DNA of 64,000 nt. It comes from Sthenelais limicola (taxonomy: Eukaryota; Annelida; Polychaeta; Phyllodocida; Sigalionidae). Positions 26,341 to 38,699 of the stretch are shown piece by piece. The notes beneath the pieces were generated by a model, which saw only the letters and a list, made by a program, of their open reading frames with translations, was not told the origin of the DNA and made no database searches. Position 1 is the first letter of the stretch. Every line of letters begins with the position of its first letter. The position numbers and the translations under genes are program-made. The stretch covers positions 140,171,442 through 140,235,441 of the forward strand of contig OW804096.1 of the NCBI GenBank assembly GCA_942159475.1, written 5' to 3'.

Positions 26341-26482
26341 AAGAAGCTGCGGGGGCACTGTAATGTACGTCAGAGTTTTATTTTTAACTTAATCTATGGA
26401 AATCAACCTTCTGGGAGAAATGCAGGTTTTCCAGGTAATCCTGTTGATCCTAATCTAGATCTCCTTCTCTGTTCAATCGTTC

Positions 26483-26638
26483 AATAGGGGATTTGCATAG
26501 CCGCCATTTTTAATCTTGATTTGCATGGCATTATGGGACTAATGGTACAGTCTAAAATTTATAGAAAACATGTCATGTTCAGCATGTAATATTTAACAGT
26601 GCTCTAATGTCAATATCCATGTGTTGTACATTTTTTGA
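26483..26638 (+). repeat. family-C MITE, left half
   Basis: Starts AATAGGGGATTTGCATAG and follows family C to TGTTGTACAT, where a 1.6-kb insertion interrupts it. The right half resumes at 28285. Confidence 0.7.
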
Positions 26639-26641
26639 TAT

Positions 26642-28144
26642 TATAGCACGCCCCCTGGGGAGAATCAATTAAACCCTCATCAATGACCTGTTTTGATATC
26701 GGGTAGAGCATTCGGTTCTTCAAAGGGTTTTATAACTTGCACTGTGGAGATTCTGTGGAGCACGTTTGAGAACAAAATGGAGCATTTTGGTGGAAATCAA
26801 TGAAAACGAGGGGAGGAGGGAGACAGAGGAAGAGTAGGGGAAGCCTTTAGTTAGTAGAAAGCTTTAATTAGTTCCCAAGCTTATAATCACACAGGCATGA
26901 GCAACCAAGAAACTTCAGAAGGGCTTATATCAAATATGGTTATACCAAATGAAGTTAAATGTAATGATACCTTGGTCGTGTTCCCGGTCGACCTATGTCC
27001 AACCTCACCATACTCCCTCTCCCTACGTAGATGATACGACGATAATAGACTGTAACTATCACCACCATCTCATCCCATTATTTAAATATCACCAAACGTC
27101 GCCAAGTTATCATCACAACCATAGAAAACTGTTACCCGTCATAAACTGAATGTTTGCTATTACTAGCTGTTGAATTATCATACTTATAAATATACGTTTC
27201 TCCCTGCAATTAATTGTAAAAAGATTGATGGCATCAGGGTGGAACGAAAATCACCTGAATTTGTGAGACTGTTCTCTGATGTTTCCTGAATAAAGATTTC
27301 TCAAACGTGAAAAAAAAGTACATGATTCCAAGTTCAATGCCATAATATACAATACCATAAAATCTTAAATTGACTACATAAATAAGTTACAAATAGTTTG
27401 CAAGAGATAATGAGAAGAGAGATGGATGTCTTTCAAATTCTAACGAAACAAAACAATATAAAGAATAATGCAATTGAATTAAAGAAAAAGGCTATTTGTG
27501 TATAGCTGTATAAATATTGTATTGGAGGGATAATTTTGTATAGAGAGTTTACATTAACTAGTCAGGTCACTCTGTCTCTGTGTCAAATGTTGTTATCCCT
27601 CTCATGACAACACAGATTTGGAGGGGTGAGAGTGAGGGGGCGTTGGCTTTCTGCTCATATCTGCTCATATCTGCTCATATAAATTGTGTTTTTTTAGCGT
27701 TGTATTAGCATCAACATCAAATTGAGACTGGGAGATACATATGGAAATATGAGCAGATTAAGAAATTAAAATAAGAATAACCTCTAACAATCATGAGAGA
27801 TACCCTTTAATAGGTGCCGGGATTCTAATAAAAATGAATAAGAGAAAGGAAATAGGAGAGGAGAGGATGAAGAGAGAAACAGTCAGGTGTTGAGGCAGGC
27901 AGTTAAGGTATCTCAATGTTATGTGGTGGGGGAGGGAGGCAGAGGTTGGGTCCTGTGTCATATGACAGGAGGACCCTTTGAATAACAGTAATGACCCTGG
28001 AGGAGAAAGGGCACGGTGGCTAGATGAGGGGCGAAAGGGAGAAAGGGTATGAAGGTTGAAAGGGAGGGAGAGATTTGAGACAATGAACTGATTGTTGGTC
28101 ATTTGATGATGGTCTAATTGATCCTCCCCAGGGGTTGTGCTATA
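26642..28144. mobile_element. 1.5-kb element with 30-bp terminal inverted repeats, no transposase
   Basis: The ends 26642-26671 and 28115-28144 are inverted copies (27 of 30 positions match; the core is CCTGGGGAG). The interior has no supported coding region, so this looks non-autonomous. It separates the two halves of a family-C MITE and is followed at once by a foldback palindrome. Superfamily not assigned, because no clean target duplication is visible. Confidence 0.5.
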
Positions 28145-28146
28145 AA

Positions 28147-28269
28147 GCACTTGGAAGACTTTAGTCTCTAATGACGGGTCCACCAGGGTTATAAATGGTG
28201 CAACTCGCTATCGCTCGTGCACCATTTACCCTGGTGCACCCGTCATTAGAGACTGCCGTCTTCCAAGTA
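28147..28269. repeat. foldback palindrome (about 120 bp)
   Basis: Arms of about 50 bases are near-perfect complements. For example, CTCTAATGACGGGT at the left pairs with ACCCGTCATTAGAG at the right, and CTTGGAAGAC with GTCTTCCAAG. They enclose the loop ACTCGCTATCGCTCG. Confidence 0.75.
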
Positions 28270-28284
28270 CTAAATAGAAGCCTC

Positions 28285-28466
28285 CATCGTTCCCATCATG
28301 CATTTGGTTTTCATAGAACATTTATAAAAACTATGATATTCGTGAAAACATTCTTGCATTTTTTTTACAAAAATGTTCCCAAATTTTCGTATGTCAGATT
28401 TCATCAAAATCCATCTCATGATGCACTGCAACAGACATGCGCAGTGAGACATGCAACTCCCCTATT
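28285..28466 (+). repeat. family-C MITE, right half
   Basis: Resumes the family-C sequence (CCCATCATGCATTTGG) and ends ATGCAACTCCCCTATT. It is the partner of 26483-26638. Confidence 0.7.
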
Positions 28467-29242
28467 GTATTCCCTTTTCACGCATGGTAATTATTTCAAT
28501 CATGAGGTGGCATGTAAATTGCCTACACAACATTTAGTAAGCTTGTAAGACTTACCCCCTCTTTAAAATTGTTTAAAACCTACTGCAAGGCTACATAGCC
28601 CCCACAGTAAATGTGGTAACATGATATGTTAATTTATATTTATTTTATATGTATTTCTCTTCTACGTATCATAGAAACACTTATGTTCTTGTTGTAGTGA
28701 AGTAGAGGGTTCTGTCGGAAGAACTGTCAAGGCAGAGATATGTGACCCGTTTTTCCGAGTAATCATATATATTTGGAAAAATAAAGTTTCAATATATATA
28801 TTATTTAGTTCCAATAAACCAATTGTTTTTCAATACCTTTGCTGGAATAAAACAGCTTCATTCAACTGATTCTTTGTTGGAGTTTCCAGTGCAAAAAGGC
28901 TCATGTAAAATCATTTAAGAGTGTAGCCATGCCGACGCCTCTTTAATCACTCAAATGAATTGTTTCTGATTGATTAAAAATGGGGTTCATCGGAGAATCT
29001 CAAAATTCATTAAATTCTTTGATTTATTTGTGTTTGACATGGAATACAACCTTGTTCATCCTATGAGTCAGTTGGGTAGCGCCATTTCCTGTTTCCGATG
29101 GCACTAAAATTATTGATGAGAATGCATGCACAAATCCCGTAAACAGCTGCCCATGATTTAATGGCTTGGCATAGATCTATAATAGGTTCAGTCTTGGATA
29201 TGGGGAAGATGATATTTACATGGGCTTCTGTGCATACCTGGT
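28467..29242. other. gene-free
   Basis: AT-rich intergenic DNA. No repeat family or gene recognised. Confidence 0.3.
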
Positions 29243-29475
29243 GGGTCAAGTCTTCAGAAAACGTACAATTGGCCTTCACCAATCCTCTCAAATAACCCAA
29301 ATTTAAAACGAAAATCAGGTTCAAAATACAGTTCAACATAACCAGACAGATTTATTGAATGAATACAATGCAGAATACACTCAGATATACCTAGTATTTA
29401 TACATTTTCATTCTAATTTAGCAGAATTTGAGAGATGTGTAAAACTGTAGATTGTGCATTTTCTGAACATCTGAC
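29243..29475 (-). repeat. family-A MITE
   Basis: Starts GGGTCAAGTCTTCAG and ends TTCTGAACATCTGAC. Second-subfamily interior (CAGACAGATTTATTGAATGA). Confidence 0.7.
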
Positions 29476-29855
29476 ACTGATATAGTATGGGATGAATCTG
29501 AAAATTACGTTCTATTCAATTAAAAGATTTTTTTAACATAGTTTTTTTGAAAATAAAATAAAGGTTTGGCACACAAGCTTTTAAGCTTAATGTCTACATG
29601 TGTATCAGTGTGTTTATCCAGAATGGGTAGTATAATTATTGTTATTTAATTGTTTATTCCGCTATGACATTAGATAATATTCTCAGCCATAACTGTAACA
29701 TCTTGATAAAGACATCTCTATCTTAATAAAATAAGGGTTTGGAGCCTAAAACGGCTATCTTCTCTGAAACTGCTGGCCAGATCTCCATTATATTTCACAT
29801 GCACATTGCCAAAAATGGTGCCGAACCATTCCACTATGTTTCATTAACAGAGAGG

Positions 29856-29892
29856 GAGAGGGGCGGGGGGGGAGGGGGAGGGGGAATGGGAG
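29856..29892 (+). repeat. G-rich tract
   Basis: Runs of 4-8 G separated by A or C (GGGGCGGGGGGGGAGGGGGA). It could form a G-quadruplex. Confidence 0.55.
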
Positions 29893-30054
29893 GCAACAAC
29901 AATACAACAGTGACAAAAAAAAACATTTTAACAGGGTTCCATTTGAGGTATGAATGTTAATACAGATACTAACTTACAGACACAACTTGAAAGAGAAAGA
30001 TGGTTGGAGAGGAAACAAGAAGAGTGCATGGGAAGATGTGGGCCCCACTGTCGC

Positions 30055-30087
30055 ACTAGCAAATCCCGTGCACGGGTATTTGCTAGT
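30055..30087. repeat. 33-bp near-perfect palindrome
   Basis: ACTAGCAAATCCCGTG is followed directly by its complement with one extra T. It sits just left of a larger foldback. Confidence 0.7.
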
Positions 30088-30092
30088 CGAGG

Positions 30093-30270
30093 AATATTAT
30101 GATAGTACCACATGAGTAGTAGTCCGGCATAAAGGATCACTTTGACCCGAGATGTTTATTTTCACATGGCACACAAGCCGTAGGCAAGTGTGTTATATCG
30201 AAAGAATGGTCGAGGGTCAATATGATCCTTTATGCCAGACCAACTACGAGATGCGGTAATATTTTTACTC
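30093..30270. repeat. foldback element (about 178 bp)
   Basis: The left arm GGCATAAAGGATCA...TTGACCC pairs with the right arm GGGTCAATATGATCCTTTATGCC. The loop region carries a smaller GCCGTAGGC hairpin inside ACACAA...TGTGT. Confidence 0.65.
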
Positions 30271-30556
30271 CGTAGTGTTAATAGATTAATTATAAATTAC
30301 AACAAAAAGTCCTTTATTTAATTACGAAGTTTCAGCCATTCTTCTCGGACTGATGCTGGCCATGATGCAATAGTGTAGATTATATTGTAACGTCTTCTAA
30401 TTGATGCAACGTTGGTGGCGCTAGTAAGAGTCATTGACAACGCTTTTTCCCACGCAGTGTGGAGATTGGTGCATAGTGGGTGGGGTGTCTATTTTTTTTA
30501 ATGGGCCCTATAATAGGAACAGGATTTGAGAGAAACCATTCTTTTCTTGGACATAT

Positions 30557-30791
30557 GGGTCAGATTTTCAAAAAATGTACAATTCAATTTCGCCAATCCT
30601 CTCAAATAACCCAAGTTTCAGACGAAAATAAAGATCAAAATACAGTTCAACCTAACCAAACAGATTGCTCAATTCAATTTAATGCCGAATATACTCAAAT
30701 TAACCTAGTGTTGGCCACATTGCAGCCTAGTGTAGCAGAATTTACTAAATGTGTAGGGCTGCCAATTGTACACTTTCTGAAAATCTGACCC
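30557..30791 (-). repeat. family-A MITE
   Basis: Full copy with both terminal repeats (GGGTCAGATTTTC and its complement) flanked by ATAT. Confidence 0.8.
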
Positions 30792-31389
30792 ATATACTAG
30801 TCCTGAATACGTTCAGGAGGACGGGAGCCAATCAAATGACTTTATTTTGCAAATTGATAGGCCATACCCATGTGGTACAAAACAATGTACCACACGCTAT
30901 ATACCACACGCTTGTACATACAAATGTTATGTGATACACACTTCACCGTGGAGTAATAATTAATATCACATTACACAATCTCAATGAATAAGCAATTTAG
31001 ATACATACAGTGGAACCTCGTATAAAGACCACCTATCCTTACCAAGAACAGAGAATTATCAACATTGACAAATTTAAAACACTATTGTACATTTACAGGC
31101 AGTTAACTACTTCATACCATCCAGTATAATATGATATTAAGTTATAGCTGATTGGTCGGTAATTGTCATGTGACTAGAAGCATCCAAACGCTCTAATACT
31201 AAACTTTAAAAGATGGAATCCATCTCTCCCTTCCAGCTTTACGTTCAACAGGCGCTATCACTATTAGTTGTGACAATCAACATCACAAGCCGGAGTGAGT
31301 GAAATTAATTACAAGCATATTTTTAAAAGGTTAAACGTTCACAGGATTAATTCCGGTATTATAATTCATGTAGAATACACTCTAATTTA
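30792..31389. other. gene-free
   Basis: AT-rich, no gene. It holds a short repeated word ACCACACGCT at about 30890-30911 and borders the tandem array. Confidence 0.3.
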
Positions 31390-31932
31390 CTGTTATAAAC
31401 ATTATAACAGCAGCAGAATATTGATACATCCAGTCCTATAATTCATAATATGAGTAACTCTTGTATGAACATATAACAGCCGCAGAATATTGATCAAGTC
31501 AGTCCTATAAGTCATAATATGAGTAACACTTGTATGAACATATAACAGCCGCAGAATATTGATCAAGTCAGTCCTATAAGTCATAATATGAGTAACACTT
31601 GTATAAACATTATAACAGCAGCACAATATTGATACATCCAGTCCTATCAGTCATAATATGAGTAACTCTTGTATAAACATATAACAGCAGCAGAATATTG
31701 ATAAATCCAGTCCTATCAGTCATAATATGAGTAACTCTTGTATAAACATTATAACAGCAGCACAATATTGATACATCCAGTCCTATCAGTCATAATATGA
31801 GTAACTCTTGTATAAACATTATAACAGCAGCACAATATTGATAAATCCAGTCCTATAAGTCATAATAATTATGAGTAACTCTTGTATAAACATATAACAG
31901 CCGCAGAATATTGATCAAGTCAGTCCTATAGA
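31390..31932 (+). repeat. tandem array of 69-70-bp units, about 8 copies
   Basis: The word CAGTCCTAT recurs at 31431, 31500, 31569, 31639, 31708, 31778, 31848 and 31921, giving periods of 69-70 (last 73). Units differ by a few bases (GATACATC versus GATCAAGT). The units alternate between two variants, suggesting higher-order duplication. The open frame on the minus strand across it is a by-product of the repeat. Confidence 0.88.
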
Positions 31933-32798
31933 ATATATGTGAGGTTTGTCAGATATGTCTTGATAGCTAAGAATGCAGCTTTAAGAAAACACATTCAGAC
32001 ACAATACTTGGATCAGTTCTTGCTGAGGACAGCATTCCATATATAATAGTAAACTATAACTCGATAATCTATTTGAAAGTTAAACTCACTTTCTAATACT
32101 GATCCCTGAATACTGATCTTTCAAAAACACTAACGCCGTGTAATTCTAGAACTTCGATGAAAAGTCAATTACTTACGTCATCACGGATAATTTTATGTAC
32201 GTCACTGGGATTTGTTAAATAGTTTATGCACGGGTTCGAATTCACTGAGACTCAGCAAGGTCAGTGACAATGTACCCTTTGAACCTATACCGACAGTTTA
32301 GGATTAATAACGATATAACTTAATTGACGATTAATATTAACTATAACTATGTATACTTGGTTAGAGAGGCACCACAATGTACAAACAGATAAACCGACAA
32401 ATTCCCAAATGTTCTGAATTTTGTAGAAGAAAAAGAGCAACTGGGATATTTAGTAATAAGTCATTTGATGTAACATCAAAATTGTACCAACTCTAAATTA
32501 AACTGTAACGGTCATTTTTAAATTCATCCGTTTTCCCATTGAAGGGAAACCCCAAATATGTAATATTTGTCAGCAATCTGATCGATCTCATAATTAAATC
32601 TTTCACCCACTCCCTTTCACCAACTTTGTCAAGAGCTAATTGATTTTGACGTCATCCTGGATAATAAGTCCAGATGAAATCATCCATCTGAAATTAAAAT
32701 TTGATCACAGTGCATTCAAAGGTTTCGCGAAAATGACGTTTCCTCGGACAGATTGATTGCACTACAGCTAGTGAAGCGTTCTCCCATTGTGTCCTTAT
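31933..32798. other. gene-free
   Basis: No supported gene. GGGTTCGAATTC at about 32224 resembles a tRNA T-loop, but no tRNA fold surrounds it. Confidence 0.3.
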
Positions 32799-33033
32799 GG
32801 GTCAGATTTTTAGAAAATGTACAATTAGCAGCTGAACACATTTAGGAAATTCTGCAAAATTAGGCTGCAATTTGGTCAATACTAGGTAAATTCGAGAATA
32901 TTCGGCATTGCATTGATTCTAGCAAACTCTTTGGTAAGGTTGAACTGTATTTTGAACTTTATTTTCGTCTGAAATTTGGGTTATTTGGGAAGATTGGCGA
33001 AGTTGAATTGTACATTTTCTAAAAATCTGACCC
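32799..33033 (+). repeat. family-A MITE
   Basis: Full copy, first subfamily (TAGCAAACTCTTTGG interior). Flanks are TTAT and ATAT, one mismatch. Confidence 0.8.
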
Positions 33034-33221
33034 ATATAAGTTATTATAACACCAGGGGGAGTGGCTGATCAGCCAACGCCTAGCCACTCACTCCTACACG
33101 TACTTCCTCTTGTATGAGTATGAAATGTGTTTATTCATAAACTATTCTGGTTAATCTGGTATCTACGACAATAGGTGAACCTATCTAAGGTGTATCCTGT
33201 TACTATATAACAAATGTATAT

Positions 33222-33455
33222 CGGTCAGATTTTCAGAAAATGCACAATCTACAGTTCTACACATCTTTCAAATTCTATTAAATTAGAGTGAGAATTGATT
33301 AATACTAGGTATATCTGAGTATATTTTGTATTGTATTCATTCAATAGATCTGTCTGATTATGTTGAACAGTATTTTCAAGTTCATTGTTGTCTCAAATTT
33401 GGGTTATTTGAGAGGATTGGTGAAGGCGAATTGTAATTTTCTGAAGATCTGTCCC
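33222..33455 (+). repeat. family-A MITE
   Basis: Full copy, second subfamily (ATTCATTCAATAGATCTGTC), flanked by ATAT on both sides. Confidence 0.78.
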
Positions 33456-33754
33456 ATATGTACTGTCAACGTGACAGTGGTCACCTTGTAAATACTTGTC
33501 ATACTTGTATGTAAAGGTGATATAATCGTTCAGTCCTTTTTCAACTATATATGTGAACGCTTAATTTAGATCAATTTTTCTATAAGGATTGACTGAGAAT
33601 AACAGCCGAAAATAATCACTGAATAAATTAACATATTTAAAAGCTAAAACTAATCTCTTTCCGTCTCTCTCCTTCCTTCCTCATTTTCTCTCCTTCTCCT
33701 CTCAGGGACAGAGCTATACTACTTTCTAACCCACGTTCCACACCCCCATTCAAT

Positions 33755-33855
33755 CATAAAGGGCATAGGGATGCGATTCTCACGGTAGATGGATAAAGGT
33801 CCTCTGCAGTGCAAGATCGCATGAGAATCGGGTTAGTGAACCAAAGCCTTCAAGC
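33755..33855. repeat. short palindromic element (family I)
   Basis: Contains GATGCGATTCTCACG and, inverted, GATCGCATGAGAATCG followed by GGTTAGTGAACC. The same sequence recurs inverted at 45857-45957. Confidence 0.5.
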
Positions 33856-34004
33856 TGATTCTCCTCTCATAATCAACTCAACTTATTTCATCACGTCAAT
33901 TTATATCTTATCACCATATCTAGTCAAATCCTGTATATATATCCAATTCTACAGATTAATAACAGAATAATGACCGACATTGAGGGGCTGTTTGGTGAAC
34001 AATT

Positions 34005-34409
34005 GTGATGTGTTTCAGGAAAATGAGTCATAAGTCGCAAAAAATAGATTTTGAGATACCATATTTGAAAAGAGGAGATCAAGCCGATTCCAATGATAGT
34101 AAACAGTCTAATAATTTAATAAGTATTTTTAGATTTTAAGTTTGATATTTTCATTTTTGAAAAAAAAATGTTTCCAATATTTCTTGGGGTCAATAAACGG
34201 TAAAGTAACTAAATGTAGTCCATATGAGGACCTTTAAAACGAAAGGATATATTACATAGATTGTCCTGAAATTTGATACATCGATTGATATGGCTATAAG
34301 TGATAAACCCTCCAAAAGATAGAACATTCCAATACTATGATCCTGTGAAAAAACACTTTGAAAAATATCAATTTTGCAACTTATGACTCATTTCCCTAAA
34401 ACACGCCAC
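34005..34409 (+). repeat. family-B MITE, full length
   Basis: About 405 bp, starting GTGATGTGTTTCAGGAAAA and ending with the inverted form, flanked by AATT on both sides. Interior AT-rich with no open frame. Confidence 0.8.
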
Positions 34410-34549
34410 AATTCACAGGGGAAGCCAATGGATTATACACATACAGTGCACGAGCAGGCCCTAAATGGAGGATATTAATCACTTTAGTCTCTGCCTAGAT
34501 GCTTATAACCTTTAGACTATCCGAGGCAATGTCTAAAGCTGGCTATAGA

Positions 34550-34784
34550 GGGTCAGATCGTCAGAAAATGCACAATTCGCCTTCCCCAATCCTCGCAAAT
34601 ATTCCAGATTTAAGACAGAAATGAGGTTCAAAATATAATTCAACACAACCGAACAGATTTGTGGAATCAAGGCAAAACCAAATACACTCAAATATACCAC
34701 GTGTTTATCATTTGTCAGCCCAATTTAGCAGATTTTACAAAATGTGTAGAGTTGCCAATTGTACATTGTATGACGATCTGACCC
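34550..34784 (-). repeat. family-A MITE
   Basis: Full copy starting GGGTCAGATCGTCAG, flanked on both sides by TAGA (34546-34549, 34785-34788). Confidence 0.8.
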
Positions 34785-35220
34785 TAGACAATACTTATGT
34801 GTATCAGTGGATGTATCCTCCTTAACGTGACACATCCATACTTGATTCCACTGGGAAACTTCAGAGGGCACCACATATATGTCTTAATCTGGCATATCTA
34901 GTATCTATATGCAAGACATAACTCAGGCACATGTCAAGGATTCTGCCTAGTGACTGGAGCCAAAGCACCAATATATCACAGATGTATGCTGGATCAGGCC
35001 CATTCACGGATGGATTTTCAACGGAAGAAATTCAATCTGATTCTAAATCCAATGTTATCTAACATTGGAGATCTTGGACAAGTGAAAACGATTTAGAAAC
35101 GACAGTTTTTCGGTATTCCTTCGGGATCTAATTAACGACTAGATAGTATTAATAGATAATAAAAGAGATTTCAAACATTCTCCACTGGGAAACTTATTAC
35201 GAACGGCACAAGCTCTATAT
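34785..35220. other. gene-free
   Basis: Intergenic sequence between two family-A copies. Nothing recognised. Confidence 0.3.
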
Positions 35221-35455
35221 GGGTCAGATTTTAAGAAAATGTACAATTGGCAAATCATCATATTTTGTAAATTCTGCTAAATTGGAATGAAAAACCATCA
35301 ACACTAGGTATATCTGGGTATATTTAGTATTGCCTTGATTCTAGCAATCTATTTGGTTTCGTTGAACTATATTTTGAACCGGATTTTTGTCTTAAATTTG
35401 GGTTATTTGAGAGGATTGCTGAAGGTGAATTGTACAATTTCTGAAAATCTGACCC
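35221..35455 (+). repeat. family-A MITE
   Basis: Full copy with both terminal repeats, flanked by ATAT (35217-35220, 35456-35459). Confidence 0.8.
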
Positions 35456-35690
35456 ATATCACAATTTACCTGTACCCTCGGTCTACTTTGATGCAGTGCC
35501 CATTGGTCTGATTTTTAAAAAATCAGACACGTCGAAACTAGACACGGGTAACTACAATGCTTATTTCAAGTATGTTTCATGTGAAAAAAAACTGTTCTTC
35601 CCCGTCCGTGGGAGTTTTGACGTTAGGTCTGACGTCATAATGGATTAATTGTTCTATATTTAGATGGAATGAACGCGTGGTTGTTCTTAT

Positions 35691-35924
35691 GGTTCGGATT
35701 TTCTGAAAATGCACAATCAACAACCTACACATCTATCAAATTCTGCTCAATTAGAGTGAAAAATGATAAATACTAGGTATATCTGAGTGTATTCTGTATC
35801 GTATTCATTCAACAAATCTGTCTGGTTATGTTGATCTGTATTTTGAACCTGATTTTCTTCTTAAATTTGGGTTATTTGAGAGTATTGGTGAAGGCCAATT
35901 GTACATTATTTGGCAACTTGACCC
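35691..35924 (+). repeat. family-A MITE
   Basis: Diverged copy starting GGTTCGGATTTTC and ending CAACTTGACCC. Second-subfamily interior. Confidence 0.75.
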
Positions 35925-35962
35925 TAAATTACTGTATCAGACACAAAAGTGTAAACGTATGT

Positions 35963-36187
35963 GGGTCAGATTTTCAGAAAATGTACAATTCAAATTCGCC
36001 AATCTTCTCAAATAACCCAAATTGCAGACGAAAATGAAGTTCAAAATACAGTTCAACCCAACCCAACAGATTGCTAGAATCAATGCAATGCCAAATATTC
36101 TCTAATTTACCTAGTATTGACCAAATTGCAGAAGAATTTACTAAATGTGTACAGCTGCCAATTGTACATTTTCTGAAAATCTGACCC
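35963..36187 (-). repeat. family-A MITE
   Basis: Full copy flanked on both sides by ATGT (35959-35962, 36188-36191), a clear 4-bp duplication. Confidence 0.82.
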
Positions 36188-37703
36188 ATGTATCATCGGC
36201 AGTGTCAAAACGACAAACAATGATACATATTCAACTCATGGATACATTATGGGTAAATCTGATCTCTTTCTCACGGATTAAAAACCAAAGGTAATTTTCT
36301 CCCTTCTTTTTCCAGACCCATCTGAAAGTCATTTCGCCAAGACTGAGGGCGATTTTACCCAGTTCTTTTTGCTGCAGGGTTTCGTGACAGTTCACGTTTA
36401 TTTTTCGGTGACCCGCAGAAATTCTGTACACCCGTGTTTTCCTTTATTATCACCCACAAGTGCTGTTTTTTTGGGGTTTTTTTTGTTTTTTTTTGTTTTT
36501 TTAGAAATGTTTTATTGGTCGTGATAATTCTCATTTGCCAATTTACAAAACATATTCAATCAACTTTATAACATCTTGACAATTTAACTTTAATTCAATT
36601 CATGATACTGGTCTATATAATCAATTACACTAGTTCAGTTATTATAGCTACATTCAGGTCTACATAACTTCAGACATGTGACAAACGATCCCAGCTCTAA
36701 TTAATTCTAACATTAATATGTTTAGTCATGAAAATTAATAAACATCAAATTTAGTGATTTAGATTTAGAGTTAGAGTTTTCTATCGGCTAATTCGATTTC
36801 ATTGTGTTTGTATAAACATAAAACATTAGTAAATTAAGAATTTAGTCGAGGGTCAAACAAAGAATATATTTGTAAAGATATATTTGTGGTAATAGCTGAT
36901 AATGCAGCTCCAATCCAACATGTTAGACCATGACCATCCAAGACGAAATTAGAAGTCAGGGCTAAAAAGTATAAATCAAATTAATTGTTATTTATCTCCC
37001 AATAAAGTAGACAGAGACTCTCTCTATATATTGATTAAAATATAGCATTTCTATCTCATGTAATATAGTGTTTTGTAAAGGTTTTTACTAGTCCACACAG
37101 AAACTAAGATAAAGTCAGATACATTATGTATTCAAGCATAAAACTAAGTATTTGTCCTTTAGACCATTCAAATATCCTGCGTTGCAATCATTAGCGCCGA
37201 GGTTATTTTTGGTCAAGGCTTCATACATTTTTTCATTTTTTTAACACGTTATTTATCCAGGGATTATAAAAGGGTTTTGGCATTTGCCAACCCTAATTAA
37301 TCGCCTGATTTACACCCCGACCCTGGCATGTTTACTTACGAATAGAGTAATGGATATATAGGAACAAGGTTTTAATGGATGATGTTGGAATAAAATACAT
37401 TGTATAGGATGGTCTGATCATACACCGTTACCTTACCGTGTTCAAATTAATCCAAGTGATTTTCAAGGTGGACTGATTTCTAATAAAAGAAACTCTGAAA
37501 ATTGCATCCCTCCGGAAAAGGGTATAGGGATAAAATCCAAGGTAGCAACTCGATCTCCTACTAAATTGTGGTCCTGGAAGTCTACTGATTCTGCTTTTTT
37601 ATTCTAATTAGTATGGTGTCTTATTACTTTCCTTCAAGGGACCGATAGAATATATATTATGGAGAGACAAAGGGGATTCCCCGCTATATATATATATATA
37701 TAG
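36188..37703. other. gene-free
   Basis: About 1.5 kb without a supported gene. It includes a T-rich stretch at about 36465-36503 (T runs broken by G) and a TA microsatellite just before 37703. Confidence 0.3.
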
Positions 37704-37936
37704 GTGAAGTCGCCAGATAATGCACAATTGGCCTTCACAAATCCTCTCAAATAACCCAAATTTCAGACGAAAAACTGGTTCAAGTTACAGTTCAACATAA
37801 CCAGGAAGATTTAGTGAATGAATACAATACAGAATACACTCAGATATACTCAGTATTTATCAATTTTATCTGTAACTTAGCAGAATTTTCGAGATGTGTA
37901 GAACTTAAGATTGTTCATTTTCTGATAATCTGACCC
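37704..37936 (-). repeat. family-A MITE
   Basis: Diverged left end (GTGAAGTCGCCAG), intact right end (GATAATCTGACCC), second-subfamily interior. Confidence 0.72.
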
Positions 37937-38517
37937 ATATATATACAGCGTCTGGTCATCCCCCTGCGGCCATCTTGAATCAGGAGATTGACTAGAAACA
38001 ATGTCTGGACCACACTGTAGACAGTCGACCGTTTCATTTTTTTTCGCTGAGGGCTGATGAACAAAACGTTGATGAAATTTGATGCATATATGCGATGTGT
38101 AACAGAAAGATCATACGTTGTTAACATTTATAGGAAATCTAAAAAGATTTTATGTTTGAGTTTTTTTTATATTAGAAAAACACTTTTGCGTCTTGGTGGA
38201 GATTGTAAATATTTCATTATTGCAAAATCATAATTTTTCGGTGGTATTTTTATTGATTAAATACCTCCATGTAAACAAGAGTTTGACCTAAATGACTATG
38301 TCCTGGGCTTATAGAGGTATAGCATAATGGATGAGGTCGTCATAAAATCTAAACTTTTCTTAAACATCTTTTTGTAATTAAGTAACGACAGCTTATACTG
38401 AGGATGATATCTAAAATTGCATATTGTTGAGCTGAATAAAAAATCTTTAAATACAAAATAAGGTTGTAAATAATAAACACAGGATATGCCTGAGTATGTT
38501 ATCCCAGCTAAGAATAT

Positions 38518-38552
38518 GTGATATGTTTTAGGAAAATGAGTCATAAGTATAT
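38518..38552 (+). repeat. family-B MITE terminus
   Basis: Only the end TTTTAGGAAAATGAGTCATA remains. Confidence 0.5.
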
Positions 38553-38699
38553 TTGATCCTATGTATTTGATCTTGCATCTCATCATATCATCACCTCCAT
38601 TATCACCTTCCATAATGATTTGTTCACTTACTGTATAACTATAATTTAATTTCCCAATTTCATGTTATTTTGTTGAAATATAACCAAAGCAAATCAAGA

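Noticed and set aside
25852..26358. 168-codon open frame on the minus strand
   Set aside because: It runs through a family-A MITE and AT-rich DNA, with no domain or splice evidence.
27791..28183. 130-codon minus-strand frame
   Set aside because: Its start lies in the foldback and inverted-repeat end of a non-autonomous element; no transposase motif.
30480..30788. 102-codon plus-strand frame
   Set aside because: Most of it is the family-A MITE at 30557-30791.
31390..31932. CRISPR-like array
   Set aside because: The units are continuous tandem copies with no unique spacers, and the sequence is eukaryotic.
31390..31932. Hammerhead-bearing satellite (retrozyme-like)
   Set aside because: The 69-70-bp units lack the CTGANGA...GAAA core on the strand read.
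32215..32250. GGGTTCGAATTC as a tRNA T-arm
   Set aside because: No acceptor, D or anticodon stems can be paired around it on either strand.
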